Assembly (NCBI RefSeq): GCF_029054785.1
Contig: NZ_JAIDEN010000062.1
Coordinates: forward strand, 1 to 19,599
Direction: 5' to 3'
Origin: Duncaniella sp.
Lineage (GTDB): Bacteria > Bacteroidota > Bacteroidia > Bacteroidales > Muribaculaceae
DNA length: 19,599 bases
The first letter of the stretch is position 1, and every line of letters starts with the position of its first letter. Under the pieces are notes generated by a model that was not told the DNA's origin, ran no database searches, and saw only the letters and a program-made list of their open reading frames with translations. Made by a program: the position numbers and the translations under genes. Shown one piece after another: positions 1 to 7,304 of this stretch.

Positions 1-2
1 CC

Positions 3-224
3 GTAGGCTATAAAGAGCTCTTCGCCATGTTCGACGGCTCGATGGACCGGGCAACGGCGATTGCCCGCATTGCCAAAAACACCCGCGTATATGCGAAAAA
101 ACAGCTCCTCTGGCTCTCGAAAGACAGCAATGTCGTGCTTCTTGACCCCTCAGAACCACTGTGTCCGCAAGCGTTAAGATTTATTAAAGAAAATGATCAA
201 GCCAAACTGAGCGATAATTTCTAA
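3..224 (+). CDS. miaA: tRNA dimethylallyltransferase MiaA, C-terminal fragment (5' end outside window)
   Basis: MiaA transfers a dimethylallyl group to N6 of A37 in tRNAs that read codons starting with U. Only the last 73 residues are present. The frame is open from base 3, before the internal Met at 27, and begins VGYKELFAMFDG. This, followed by the NTRVYAKKQLLWL segment, matches the conserved C-terminal helix region of the family (typically VGYKEL followed by NTR-YAKRQ-TW). The coding start lies left of the window, so the ATG at 27 should not be taken as a start. The stop is 42 bases before the acyl-CoA synthetase gene on the same strand, so co-transcription is possible but not shown. Confidence 0.9.
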   Translation, partial: VGYKELFAMFDGSMDRATAIARIAKNTRVYAKKQLLWLSKDSNVVLLDPSEPLCPQALRFIKENDQAKLSDNF

Positions 225-266
225 ATTTGCACCAAATTTTCTCTTAAAATATTATCACTTCAACCA

Positions 267-1928
267 ATGAAAGATCGCGAAAGCCTCAATCTATATTTTC
301 AGGATGCAATCCGTGACAACTGGGATCTCCCCGCTCTGACCGACTTCGGCGGCGCAACTCTGACCTACAAAGACGTTGCCCGCAAGATCGCCAAACTTCA
401 CCTCCTCTATCAGGAAAGCGGCATCCGTCCAGGCGACAAGGTGGTGCTCTGCGCCAAAAACAGCTCTATGTGGTGCGTGGCTTTCATCGGTACTCTCACC
501 TATGGCGCTGTCATCGTGCCTATCCTCGCCGATTTCAAAGCCGACAACATCCAGCACCTCATCAACCACAGCGATGCTAAAATCGCCATCATTGACGAAT
601 CAATCTGGGAAGACCTCAACCCCGACGGCATGCGCTCGCTGCTCGGCGCCATCTCGGTGCGCGATTTCTCGATGATACACAGCAATGACGAGAAACTCAG
701 CCATGCCCGCGGACATCTCAACGAGCTTTTCGGCCGCCGCTACCCTGACCGCTTCACTCCTGAAGACGTTGTCTACCACGTGGACTCCAAAGAAGAACTC
801 TGCCTGATCAGCTATACCTCCGGCTCCACCGGTTTCTCCAAAGGCGTGATGCTCCCCTACCGCAGCCTCTGGTCCAATGTCCGGTTCTGCATCGAGAACA
901 TCCCGACAGGCCCCGGCGACGGTGTGGTCTGCATGCTCCCTTTGGCCCACATGTATGGCCTGACCATCGACATGCTGCGCCCCTTCATCTGCGGCAACCA
1001 CATCCACATCCTCACCCGCACCCCCTCACCGCGCATCATCATGGAAGCCTTCGCCAAGGTCCACCCGCGCTACATCGTAACCGTGCCCCTGATCATCGAG
1101 AAAATCATCCGCACCCGCGTATTCCCGATGCTCGAAAAACCGCTCATGAAACTCATGCTCATGGTGCCCTATGTCGATGAAAAACTCCTCGGCAAGATCA
1201 AAGACCGCCTGACCGAAACCTTCGGCGGCAACGTTCAGGAAATCATCATCGGCGGTGCCGGACTCAACCGCGACGTCGAAAAATTCCTGCGCCGCATCAA
1301 CTTCCCCTACACCGTGGGCTACGGCATGACCGAATGCGGCCCGCTGATCTCCTACTCCCCCGCAAGCGTGAACCGCATGGCCTCCTGCGGCCAGATCGTT
1401 GACCGCGTCGAAGCCCGCATCGACTCCACTGACTGCGCCACAAAACCGGGCATCCTCTATGTCAAAGGCGAAAACGTCATGCTCGGATACTACAAGAACC
1501 CTGAAGCGACCGAAGCCTGCATGAGCGAAGACGGATGGCTCTCCACCGGCGACATCTGCAACCTCGACAACGACGGTTTCCTCTATATCCGCGGACGCGA
1601 CAAGAACATGATCCTCGGCCCTTCAGGACAGAACATCTACCCCGAAGAGATCGAAGACAAGCTCAACAACCTCTCCTATGTGGCCGAATCGCTGATCATC
1701 GACGGCGGCGACGGACGTCTTGTGGCACTCATATACCCCGACATCGAAAGCCTCACATCCCAGGGCCTCGACAACGAGGGCATCATTGGCATCATGGACG
1801 AGAACATCAAGACACTCAACTCCAGTCTGCCAGCCTACTCCCAGATCCAGCGTTTCAAACTGATGAGCGAAGAGTTCGAAAAGACCCCCAAACGCTCCAT
1901 CAAGCGCTATCTCTACCAGGCAAAATAA
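267..1928 (+). CDS. AMP-forming long-chain acyl-CoA synthetase (FadD-like)
   Basis: A 553-residue ANL-superfamily adenylate-forming enzyme, which activates a carboxylic acid (probably a fatty acid) with ATP and then CoA. Visible motifs in order: the P-loop YTSGSTGFSKG at residues 183-193, the A5 motif GYGMTEC at 351-357, GWLSTGD at 423-429 with the ribose-binding Asp, the hinge region GRDKNMI at 443-449, and the catalytic-lysine region KTPKRSIKRYLY near 539-550. The length is close to the bacterial family norm. It is cytosolic, with no signal peptide. The start at 267 follows an AT-rich 42-base gap after miaA and has no clear Shine-Dalgarno, as is usual in Bacteroidota. A hairpin follows the stop by 16 bases. 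Substrate chain length cannot be read from the sequence. Nothing links it directly to the oxalate genes 9 kb away. Confidence 0.9.
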   Translation: MKDRESLNLYFQDAIRDNWDLPALTDFGGATLTYKDVARKIAKLHLLYQESGIRPGDKVVLCAKNSSMWCVAFIGTLTYGAVIVPILADFKADNIQHLINHSDAKIAIIDESIWEDLNPDGMRSLLGAISVRDFSMIHSNDEKLSHARGHLNELFGRRYPDRFTPEDVVYHVDSKEELCLISYTSGSTGFSKGVMLPYRSLWSNVRFCIENIPTGPGDGVVCMLPLAHMYGLTIDMLRPFICGNHIHILTRTPSPRIIMEAFAKVHPRYIVTVPLIIEKIIRTRVFPMLEKPLMKLMLMVPYVDEKLLGKIKDRLTETFGGNVQEIIIGGAGLNRDVEKFLRRINFPYTVGYGMTECGPLISYSPASVNRMASCGQIVDRVEARIDSTDCATKPGILYVKGENVMLGYYKNPEATEACMSEDGWLSTGDICNLDNDGFLYIRGRDKNMILGPSGQNIYPEEIEDKLNNLSYVAESLIIDGGDGRLVALIYPDIESLTSQGLDNEGIIGIMDENIKTLNSSLPAYSQIQRFKLMSEEFEKTPKRSIKRYLYQAK

Positions 1929-1944
1929 GATAGTTTTGAAAATA

Positions 1945-1975
1945 CGCCACCCGCAAAGTCTGTTTGCGGGTGGCG
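1945..1975 (+). terminator. Hairpin after the acyl-CoA synthetase gene
   Basis: CGCCACCCGCAAA (1945-1957) pairs perfectly with TTTGCGGGTGGCG (1963-1975) around a 5-base loop, starting 16 bases after the stop codon. The 13-bp GC-rich stem looks like a transcription terminator, but no U-run follows, so it may instead protect the 3' end or need an additional factor. Confidence 0.55.
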
Positions 1976-2142
1976 CATAAATCATGATCGCCGACAGAGA
2001 GCATGCCGGAACCATGATTGCAGGTCGTGGCGCTCTCTGAAGCGTCTCAAACCGGCAATCAACACTCCGGAATGCGCTCGGCCACGGCCGGTTATGATTG
2101 TTTTTGCAACATACACCAACACATTGTAACCGAGGAAGAAAC
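1976..2142 (+). promoter_or_regulatory. Leader of the AspT-like gene with two interleaved inverted repeats
   Basis: No gene is seen here. Two perfect inverted repeats interleave: AATCATG (1980-1986) with CATGATT (2013-2019), and CAGAGAGC (1995-2002) with GCTCTCTG (2032-2039). A shorter pair, TGCCGG (2004-2009) with CCGGCA (2052-2057), also exists. The order of arms would give either a pseudoknot or two mutually exclusive stems in RNA. I do not recognise a known riboswitch class, and no clear TAnnTTTG promoter was found. Confidence 0.35.
2132..2138 (+). promoter_or_regulatory. Ribosome-binding site supporting the start at 2143
   Basis: GAGGAAG lies 4 bases before the ATG at 2143. Purine-rich sites like this are uncommon in this window, so it favours 2143 over the upstream in-frame TTG at 2098. 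Confidence 0.5.
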
Positions 2143-3804
2143 ATGCAATGGATTTCTGATCTCTTTTTCAGCCACACAGCACTCCAGGCCGTCATCATCA
2201 TCTCGATAATCATCGCCGTCGGTCTGGCTTTGGGCAAAATACGCGTATGGGGCATCTCCTTGGGTGTCACTTTCGTGTTTTTCGCCGGGATCCTCGCCGG
2301 CCACATCGGACTGTCCATTGACCCCGTCATCCTCCACTACACCGAAAACCTCGGTCTGGTGCTCTTTGTCTATGAACTCGGTCTGAAAGTCGGCCCCGGT
2401 TTCTTCAGCTCCTTCCGCAAAGGCGGCCTCGAACTCAACATGCTCGGCCTTGGTGTGATGCTCATAGGCACTCTCATGACCGTCCTCTGCACCCTCTGTC
2501 TCGGCGTCCCCATCGGAGAAGCCACAGGAATCCTCTGTGGCGCTACCACCAACACCCCTGCGCTCGGCGCCGCCCAGCAGGCCCTCGAACAGGTAGGACA
2601 GTCAGCCAGCGGCGCTGCCCTCAGCTGTGCCGTCACCTATCCGCTCGGTGTTGTCGGTGTGATCCTCGCCATCATCCTCCTCCGCAGCTTCCTGCGCAGA
2701 TCAGGAGCACCGCTCACACCGCCTCAGACTGAACCTGACGGCACTTTCATCGCGGAATTCAAAATCTGCAACCCTGCCATCTACGGCATGAGCGTCCGCG
2801 ACCTCTCCGCCGTCTCAAAAACCAAATTCGTCATCTCCCGTCTCTGGCGCGACCACAATGTGAGCCTCCCCGACTCAAGCACCGTACTCCTCAAAGACGA
2901 CCATCTGCTGGTGATCACCACCCCTGAAGACGCTGTCAAACTCAAAGTCCTCTTCGGCAAACAGGAAGCCCGCGACTGGAACAAGAAAGACATTGACTGG
3001 AACTCGATAGACAACCAGCTCATCTCACGCCGCATCATTGTGAGCCGCCCTGCCATCAACGGCAAAAAACTCGGCTCGCTGCGCCTCCGCAACCAGTATC
3101 ACATCAACATCAGCCGCATCAGCCGAAGCGGCCTCCATCTTCTCGCCACACCGGAGCTTGTCCTCCAGCTTGGCGACATACTCAACGTGGTCGGAAGCGC
3201 CGCCGACATCGAGAAAGTCGAGCAGATCCTCGGCAACACCGAAGTGAAACTCAAAGACCCCAACCTCGGTGCCATCTTCATCGGCATAGTCCTCGGCCTG
3301 GTCATCGGATCCATTCCCATCATGATCCCCGGCATCTCAACCCCGATAAAACTCGGTCTTGCAGGTGGTCCGATCATCGTCGGCATCCTCATAGGCCGCT
3401 TCGGACCACAGTTCCGGCTTGTCACCTACACCACCCGCAGCGCCAACCTCATGCTGCGCGGAATCGGACTCTCGCTCTACCTTGCCTGCCTCGGACTGGA
3501 AGCCGGTGCCCACTTCATTGATACCATCATGCGCCCAGAAGGCCTCGTCTGGATACTCCTCGGCTTCGTCATCACCCTTGTCCCCGTCCTGATCATGGGA
3601 GCCATAGCCATGAAATTCTGCCGCCTCGACTTCGGCCTCACCTGCGGAATGCTCTGCGGCAGCATGGCCAACCCGATGGCCCTCAACTACGCCAACGACA
3701 TCATCCCAGGTGACTACGCAACTGTCAGCTACGCCACCGTCTACCCCCTCTCCATGTTCTGCCGCGTCATCATCGCCCAGCTCATCATCCTCTGCTTCAT
3801 CTAA
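2143..3804 (+). CDS. AspT/YidE/YbjL-family transporter with two TrkA-C (RCK_C) domains
   Basis: A 553-residue inner-membrane protein with the duplicated architecture of the aspartate:alanine antiporter family. Residues 1-180 hold the first membrane block, 203-272 and 293-364 hold two RCK_C-type cytosolic domains, and 374-553 hold the second membrane block. The duplicated signature is visible as GILCGATTNTPAL (129-141) and again as GMLCGSMANPMAL (502-514). I chose the ATG at 2143 because GAGGAAG (2132-2138) lies just upstream and the protein then begins at the first membrane helix; the frame stays open back to a TTG at 2098, which would add 15 polar residues. The substrate is unknown: family members include AspT and many uncharacterised proteins, so an amino acid or dicarboxylate antiport role is only a family-level guess. 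A strong terminator follows. Confidence 0.85.
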   Translation: MQWISDLFFSHTALQAVIIISIIIAVGLALGKIRVWGISLGVTFVFFAGILAGHIGLSIDPVILHYTENLGLVLFVYELGLKVGPGFFSSFRKGGLELNMLGLGVMLIGTLMTVLCTLCLGVPIGEATGILCGATTNTPALGAAQQALEQVGQSASGAALSCAVTYPLGVVGVILAIILLRSFLRRSGAPLTPPQTEPDGTFIAEFKICNPAIYGMSVRDLSAVSKTKFVISRLWRDHNVSLPDSSTVLLKDDHLLVITTPEDAVKLKVLFGKQEARDWNKKDIDWNSIDNQLISRRIIVSRPAINGKKLGSLRLRNQYHINISRISRSGLHLLATPELVLQLGDILNVVGSAADIEKVEQILGNTEVKLKDPNLGAIFIGIVLGLVIGSIPIMIPGISTPIKLGLAGGPIIVGILIGRFGPQFRLVTYTTRSANLMLRGIGLSLYLACLGLEAGAHFIDTIMRPEGLVWILLGFVITLVPVLIMGAIAMKFCRLDFGLTCGMLCGSMANPMALNYANDIIPGDYATVSYATVYPLSMFCRVIIAQLIILCFI

Positions 3805-3825
3805 AAGATAATACAATAACATTTA

Positions 3826-3876
3826 CGTCTTCAGCAACAGCATATCATAAATGCTGTTGCTGAAGACGCTTTTTTA
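3826..3876 (+). terminator. Strong rho-independent terminator after the AspT-like gene
   Basis: CGTCTTCAGCAACAGCAT (3826-3843) and ATGCTGTTGCTGAAGACG (3851-3868) form a perfect 18-bp stem with a 7-base loop, followed by six T (3870-3875). It starts 21 bases after the stop codon. Confidence 0.9.
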
Positions 3877-3972
3877 TCTCTATATTGCAAATTTTACTAT
3901 AATCCCTAATCAGCAAACCGCATTATTGCCGATCAGCAGAACCGCCTGCTCTCATCCCCATAAGCCCCAATA

Positions 3973-3999
3973 CTCCCAGTTCTCCCAAAGCTCCCACAA
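3973..3999. repeat. Three tandem 9-bp units CTCCCANNN
   Basis: CTCCCAGTT, CTCCCAAAG and CTCCCACAA follow one another exactly in phase, 15 bases beyond the 3' end of the minus-strand DUF5686 gene. On the minus strand the core reads TGGGAG every 9 bases. The rest of 3877-4013 shows no gene or terminator that I can support. Confidence 0.6.
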
Positions 4000-4013
4000 A
4001 TCCAATTGCTCTC

Positions 4014-6572
4014 TCAGAAAGAGAAATGGAATGTGAATCTCAGGCCTTGCTTGCAGGCACCGGGATTGTCGCGGTAAGTTAGGCGCCAGGTGTAGTCCAC
4101 GCGGAACACTTTCAGAAGATTGTCCAGTCCGACTCCGACCTCCATATAAGGAGTGTCAGACATCAGCTGCGTGTTGTTGATCGCCGGGAAACCATAAAGA
4201 TCCGGATTGAGCCAGGGCTTGTTGCGGTCGCTCAGATGGCCCCACACGCCCTTGAACATGAACGCCTCGCGCAGCTTCAGTCGCTTTACAATCGGAATGT
4301 AGTTCAAGATCAGACCGTTGGCCCAGTAGGTCAGATCCCACTGTGCATAGGAATCATTGATGAACTCCATCGGGTTCATACACGAAAACAGGTCAGGCAT
4401 GATCAGATACGAGAGATTGGCGCCGGGAATAAGCAGCCCAGGATATGGAGTGCGCGACCAGACATGGCCCCCCTTGAGAGTCAAGTCGACATAGCCGAAA
4501 GCCGAAAGCCATATACGCTTGAAAAACGATGCTTCGGTGACATTCAGGGCAAAGGGATTGCCCATGAAACCCTTCGGGGCATAGGTGTGTGACAAGGTCA
4601 TCTCAGGAGCGTCGAAATTGATGCGTGTGCGTCCGGTTTTCAGCTGATAGAACTTCTCGCCGGGGGCATAGCGCAATTGCAGACGGAACGAATTGATCGT
4701 GTAATGCCTGAAATTCTCGCCATAGCCGTTGATGAAGGTCATATAGGGAGTGGAATACTGCCGCTCCTGCTGGATGCGCGCCTCAAGCGAGAAATGCTGT
4801 TCGGTTTCGAGGATATATTCCAGTTTGCTGACACGATGATAGGTCATCTGGCGGTCAGGAAGACGGCTCACCGAAAGGAAGAAGTTGTCAGCGTTGTGCA
4901 CTGTCGAGATCTGGCCCAGACGGTTAAGGTCATAAAGCTGCGTAGCCCGAAGCGAGTGCATAGGGAATTCACGCGAATGATAGTCCTTGTCCCGGAACGA
5001 ATACTCCAGCTCAGCCATATATTTCCACTTGTGGTCCCTGAAGCCATAGGCCCCGTAACCGCGGGCAAACCACCGGCGCGACAGATTGGCGGTGGTCATT
5101 CCTCCGGCTCTCAGACGCAGTCCTTCAACAGAGTTGTAAGACACCAGCGATGTCATCGGGCCTACATCGAAATATGACTTTTCAGCCGTAGGCACATAGC
5201 CGGACACCAGCAGCTTCACCACCTTCTCGGTCCAGTAGAAAACAGGCACCTGCCTCATCCTCTCCATCATCTTCTCCATCGAGTTTTCGCCCTGGGCTAT
5301 CTCGATCTTGCGGTTATCCTTCCAAAAGTTCTTGTCGCGATATTCGGCACCTGGGGCATAGATCTGGGCAACTCCTCGTTTAAAGATCGAAGCGTCAGGC
5401 GCAGGTTCGAAATTATGGCTGTCATAGACCGTATGGCGCCGCCCGTACATACCGCCCGAACCGGGCAACACACCGGCTTCAAGGATCATGTCGTCCTTGG
5501 TTTTCAGACGCGATCCGTCAGGCGCTTTCTCATAATCCTGGCTGATGACAAGCTCATTGATGAAATTCAGATTTATGTCATGCGGCACCCGCAGTACAAT
5601 CCGCTTTATGAACATGGTCGTATCTCCGACAGGCACATAGAAGCGACCGGTAAATCCCATCGTGCTCGGATTTCGCGGCACAAAAGTCAGCTCGACGCAA
5701 CGCGTCGTATCGACAAACACCGTGTCCGTAAGATAAAACTTATAGAAATCAGGCGCAATGCGCGAAAGCGGTGACACAAAGCGGGTCTGCATCAGCACTA
5801 TGTCGTTATCATAGACATCCACCTCACGCAACACATCCTCATAAAACGTCTGCATGCTCTGCTTGTCAAGCATCTCGTCGATACCCGACGAACGCAGTCC
5901 GGTGACATACTCCTTCTCCCCTTTCGGATCACGCCGATAATGGACCGACGACAGTTTCTCGCGCAGAGCCACATTCAGAATCGGCTTGCCCGACACCTCC
6001 GACGTGTCGATATATTCCTTTATGAAGGAAAACATCTTGTCGAATCCGCGCTTGGCCGAATCGTTGAACTGATAGTCGTTCAAAGCCAATGTGATACGCT
6101 CATACTTGTTGTAATTGTAATTGTCGTGACGCCTTGGGTCGTTAAGATCCTGAGTGTGGCGTATTTTCTCCATAAACGCCACAGCCGGATTGTTTTTCTT
6201 GGAATAATGTTCCTTTTTCGGCTTGGCGATCACCTCTCCGAGCAGCACTCCGGTCGACACGAGGTCGATGTCAACCTTGATATTGTCACCCTTCTTCCGC
6301 GCAGCCACAGACTTGGTCGTATAGCCCAGCGACGAACCCATCACACTGTCAAACGGCAGAGTCGTCACTATCGTATAGCAGCCGTTGTCATCCGTAAGCA
6401 CCCCACGGTCAGTCCCTTTTAACAGCACAGAGGCGTATGGGATCGGCTCACGGGTCAGAGAATCGCGCACAACACCGCGTACCGTCACATTGCGTGCGGC
6501 AGAAGAGACAGGAATAAAAGCTATGCTTAGAAGTAGTATGATGACGCACGTCAGCGCGCGCAATTTGATCAT
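4014..6572 (-). CDS. DUF5686 and carboxypeptidase-regulatory-like domain outer-membrane protein
   Basis: An 852-residue exported protein. It starts with a basic n-region and hydrophobic stretch (MIKLRALTCVIILLLSIAFI) ending near VSSA, a likely signal peptide of about 25 residues. Next comes a CarboxypepD_reg-like beta-sandwich (about residues 28-110, with GVVRDSLTREPIPYASV and DDNGCY typical of TonB-receptor N-terminal domains). The long DUF5686 region follows, and its C-terminal half has the alternating aromatic pattern of an outer-membrane beta-barrel, ending in FTFHFSF with a terminal aromatic as in exported barrels. The start is set at the ATG at 6572; a TTG at 6587 is in frame but lies in the leader. 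Its function is not known; cell-envelope or surface roles are inferred from architecture only. It is transcribed alone and diverges from the CYTH gene. Confidence 0.85.
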   Translation of the reverse strand: MIKLRALTCVIILLLSIAFIPVSSAARNVTVRGVVRDSLTREPIPYASVLLKGTDRGVLTDDNGCYTIVTTLPFDSVMGSSLGYTTKSVAARKKGDNIKVDIDLVSTGVLLGEVIAKPKKEHYSKKNNPAVAFMEKIRHTQDLNDPRRHDNYNYNKYERITLALNDYQFNDSAKRGFDKMFSFIKEYIDTSEVSGKPILNVALREKLSSVHYRRDPKGEKEYVTGLRSSGIDEMLDKQSMQTFYEDVLREVDVYDNDIVLMQTRFVSPLSRIAPDFYKFYLTDTVFVDTTRCVELTFVPRNPSTMGFTGRFYVPVGDTTMFIKRIVLRVPHDINLNFINELVISQDYEKAPDGSRLKTKDDMILEAGVLPGSGGMYGRRHTVYDSHNFEPAPDASIFKRGVAQIYAPGAEYRDKNFWKDNRKIEIAQGENSMEKMMERMRQVPVFYWTEKVVKLLVSGYVPTAEKSYFDVGPMTSLVSYNSVEGLRLRAGGMTTANLSRRWFARGYGAYGFRDHKWKYMAELEYSFRDKDYHSREFPMHSLRATQLYDLNRLGQISTVHNADNFFLSVSRLPDRQMTYHRVSKLEYILETEQHFSLEARIQQERQYSTPYMTFINGYGENFRHYTINSFRLQLRYAPGEKFYQLKTGRTRINFDAPEMTLSHTYAPKGFMGNPFALNVTEASFFKRIWLSAFGYVDLTLKGGHVWSRTPYPGLLIPGANLSYLIMPDLFSCMNPMEFINDSYAQWDLTYWANGLILNYIPIVKRLKLREAFMFKGVWGHLSDRNKPWLNPDLYGFPAINNTQLMSDTPYMEVGVGLDNLLKVFRVDYTWRLTYRDNPGACKQGLRFTFHFSF

Positions 6573-6604
6573 AGGAAACTGTTGCAAAAAGTTACAATCT
6601 TTTT

Positions 6605-6620
6605 TAATTTTGCAAAATTA
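6605..6620. promoter_or_regulatory. Palindromic -7 element shared by divergent genes
   Basis: TAATTTTGCAAAATTA is a perfect 16-bp palindrome that presents a TAnnTTTG element on both strands (6605-6612 on +, 6620-6613 on -). It lies 71 bases before the CYTH start and 32 bases before the DUF5686 start. On the plus strand GTTG (6581-6584) sits 20 bases upstream, an acceptable -33 match to the TTTG consensus of Bacteroidota. No good -33 match was found for the minus direction. Confidence 0.5.
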
Positions 6621-6690
6621 GTCATAAATGCGTAGATAATCGCTATCACGTCATTCCCTTTACACTCTTTTAACACTCTGTTCCGAAATA

Positions 6691-7143
6691 ATGGCAAAAG
6701 AAATCGAACGCAAGTTTCTCGTTGACAACACAGACTTCATCTCAATGGCTGAATCATCCACTCGGATACGGCAGGCCTACATATCCGTAAATCCTGACGC
6801 GACAGTCCGCATCCGCATCCGTGATGACCGGGCTTTCCTGACGGTCAAAGGGCGCAATGACGGTGCCGTCCGCGACGAATGGGAATATCCCGTACCGGAA
6901 AGCGACGCAAGCGAAATGGCCATGAGACTCTGCGGCGGTTTCGCCATTGACAAGACACGCTACATTGTCGACTACCGAGGCTGGAAATGGGAAGTGGACC
7001 TCTTCCACGGACGCCACGAAGGACTCATCCTCGCCGAGATAGAGATGCCGTCAGCCGATTCCAATCCACCGCTCCCACCTTTCATCGGCCGCGAAGTCAC
7101 GGGCGACCCCGCCTACTACAACTCCACTCTATCTCAGGTCTGA
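6691..7143 (+). CDS. CYTH-domain (triphosphate tunnel) protein
   Basis: A 150-residue cytosolic protein of the CYTH superfamily, whose bacterial members are mostly inorganic triphosphatases or of unknown function. It has the diagnostic N-terminal ExExK signature: Glu4, Glu6 and Lys8 in EIERKFLV. It also shows alternating basic and hydrophobic tunnel strands, VRIRIRDDRAFLTVKG (about 39-54) and DKTRYIVDY, and the acidic strand LAEIEM that binds metal. The length matches the short single-domain class. The ATG at 6691 directly precedes the motif, so the start is secure. It diverges from the DUF5686 gene with a shared palindromic promoter element. The physiological substrate is not evident; tripolyphosphate is the commonest in the family. 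Confidence 0.85.
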   Translation: MAKEIERKFLVDNTDFISMAESSTRIRQAYISVNPDATVRIRIRDDRAFLTVKGRNDGAVRDEWEYPVPESDASEMAMRLCGGFAIDKTRYIVDYRGWKWEVDLFHGRHEGLILAEIEMPSADSNPPLPPFIGREVTGDPAYYNSTLSQV

Positions 7144-7213
7144 CACTCTCGTCTGAGAAGAAATTTCAGCCGTTTTCAAAGATTAGACTCGTAATTTTTT
7201 GCTGAAAAAAGTG

Positions 7214-7300
7214 ATGACATGGAAACTCATCGGCTTCTTTTTCGGAATCGTTTCAGTGACAATAATTTTACCGGGCTATCTTTTCAATCTGATATTATAA
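7214..7300 (+). CDS. Possible 28-residue membrane mini-protein upstream of the CDF gene
   Basis: A short open frame, ATG at 7214 to TAA at 7300, encodes one hydrophobic segment (begins MTWKLIGFFFGIVSVT, ends PGYLFNLIL). It stops 4 bases before the start of the cation diffusion facilitator gene, a spacing typical of translational coupling. It fits a single transmembrane helix with a short basic N-terminus. A second in-frame start, GTG at 7211, sits just before it. I do not recognise a family. It could be a small subunit, a leader peptide, or chance; its position and strongly hydrophobic content are the only support. Confidence 0.4.
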   Translation: MTWKLIGFFFGIVSVTIILPGYLFNLIL

Positions 7301-7304
7301 CCGA

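Noticed and set aside
267..1928. Acyl-CoA synthetase as an oxalyl-CoA synthetase belonging to the oxalate pathway
   Set aside because: It lies 9 kb away behind unrelated genes, and its motifs are those of general long-chain acyl-CoA synthetases; nothing indicates oxalate.
1623..2330. Long minus-strand open frame (235 codons) across the acyl-CoA synthetase end and AspT-like start
   Set aside because: It is antisense to two well-supported genes and their spacer, has no recognisable motif and reads as a shadow of GC-rich codon usage.
3337..3822. Minus-strand frame of 161 codons inside the AspT-like gene
   Set aside because: Very Asp/Glu/Gly/Ala-rich composition is typical of a reverse-frame shadow, and it fully overlaps a conserved gene.
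3851..4036. Plus-strand 61-codon frame after the AspT-like gene
   Set aside because: It starts inside the right arm of the strong terminator, runs through the CTCCCA repeat and overlaps the end of the DUF5686 gene.
7164..7207. TTTCAGC/GCTGAAA inverted repeat after the CYTH gene as a terminator
   Set aside because: Only 7 bp with a 30-base loop and no U-tract in the right place; too weak to call.
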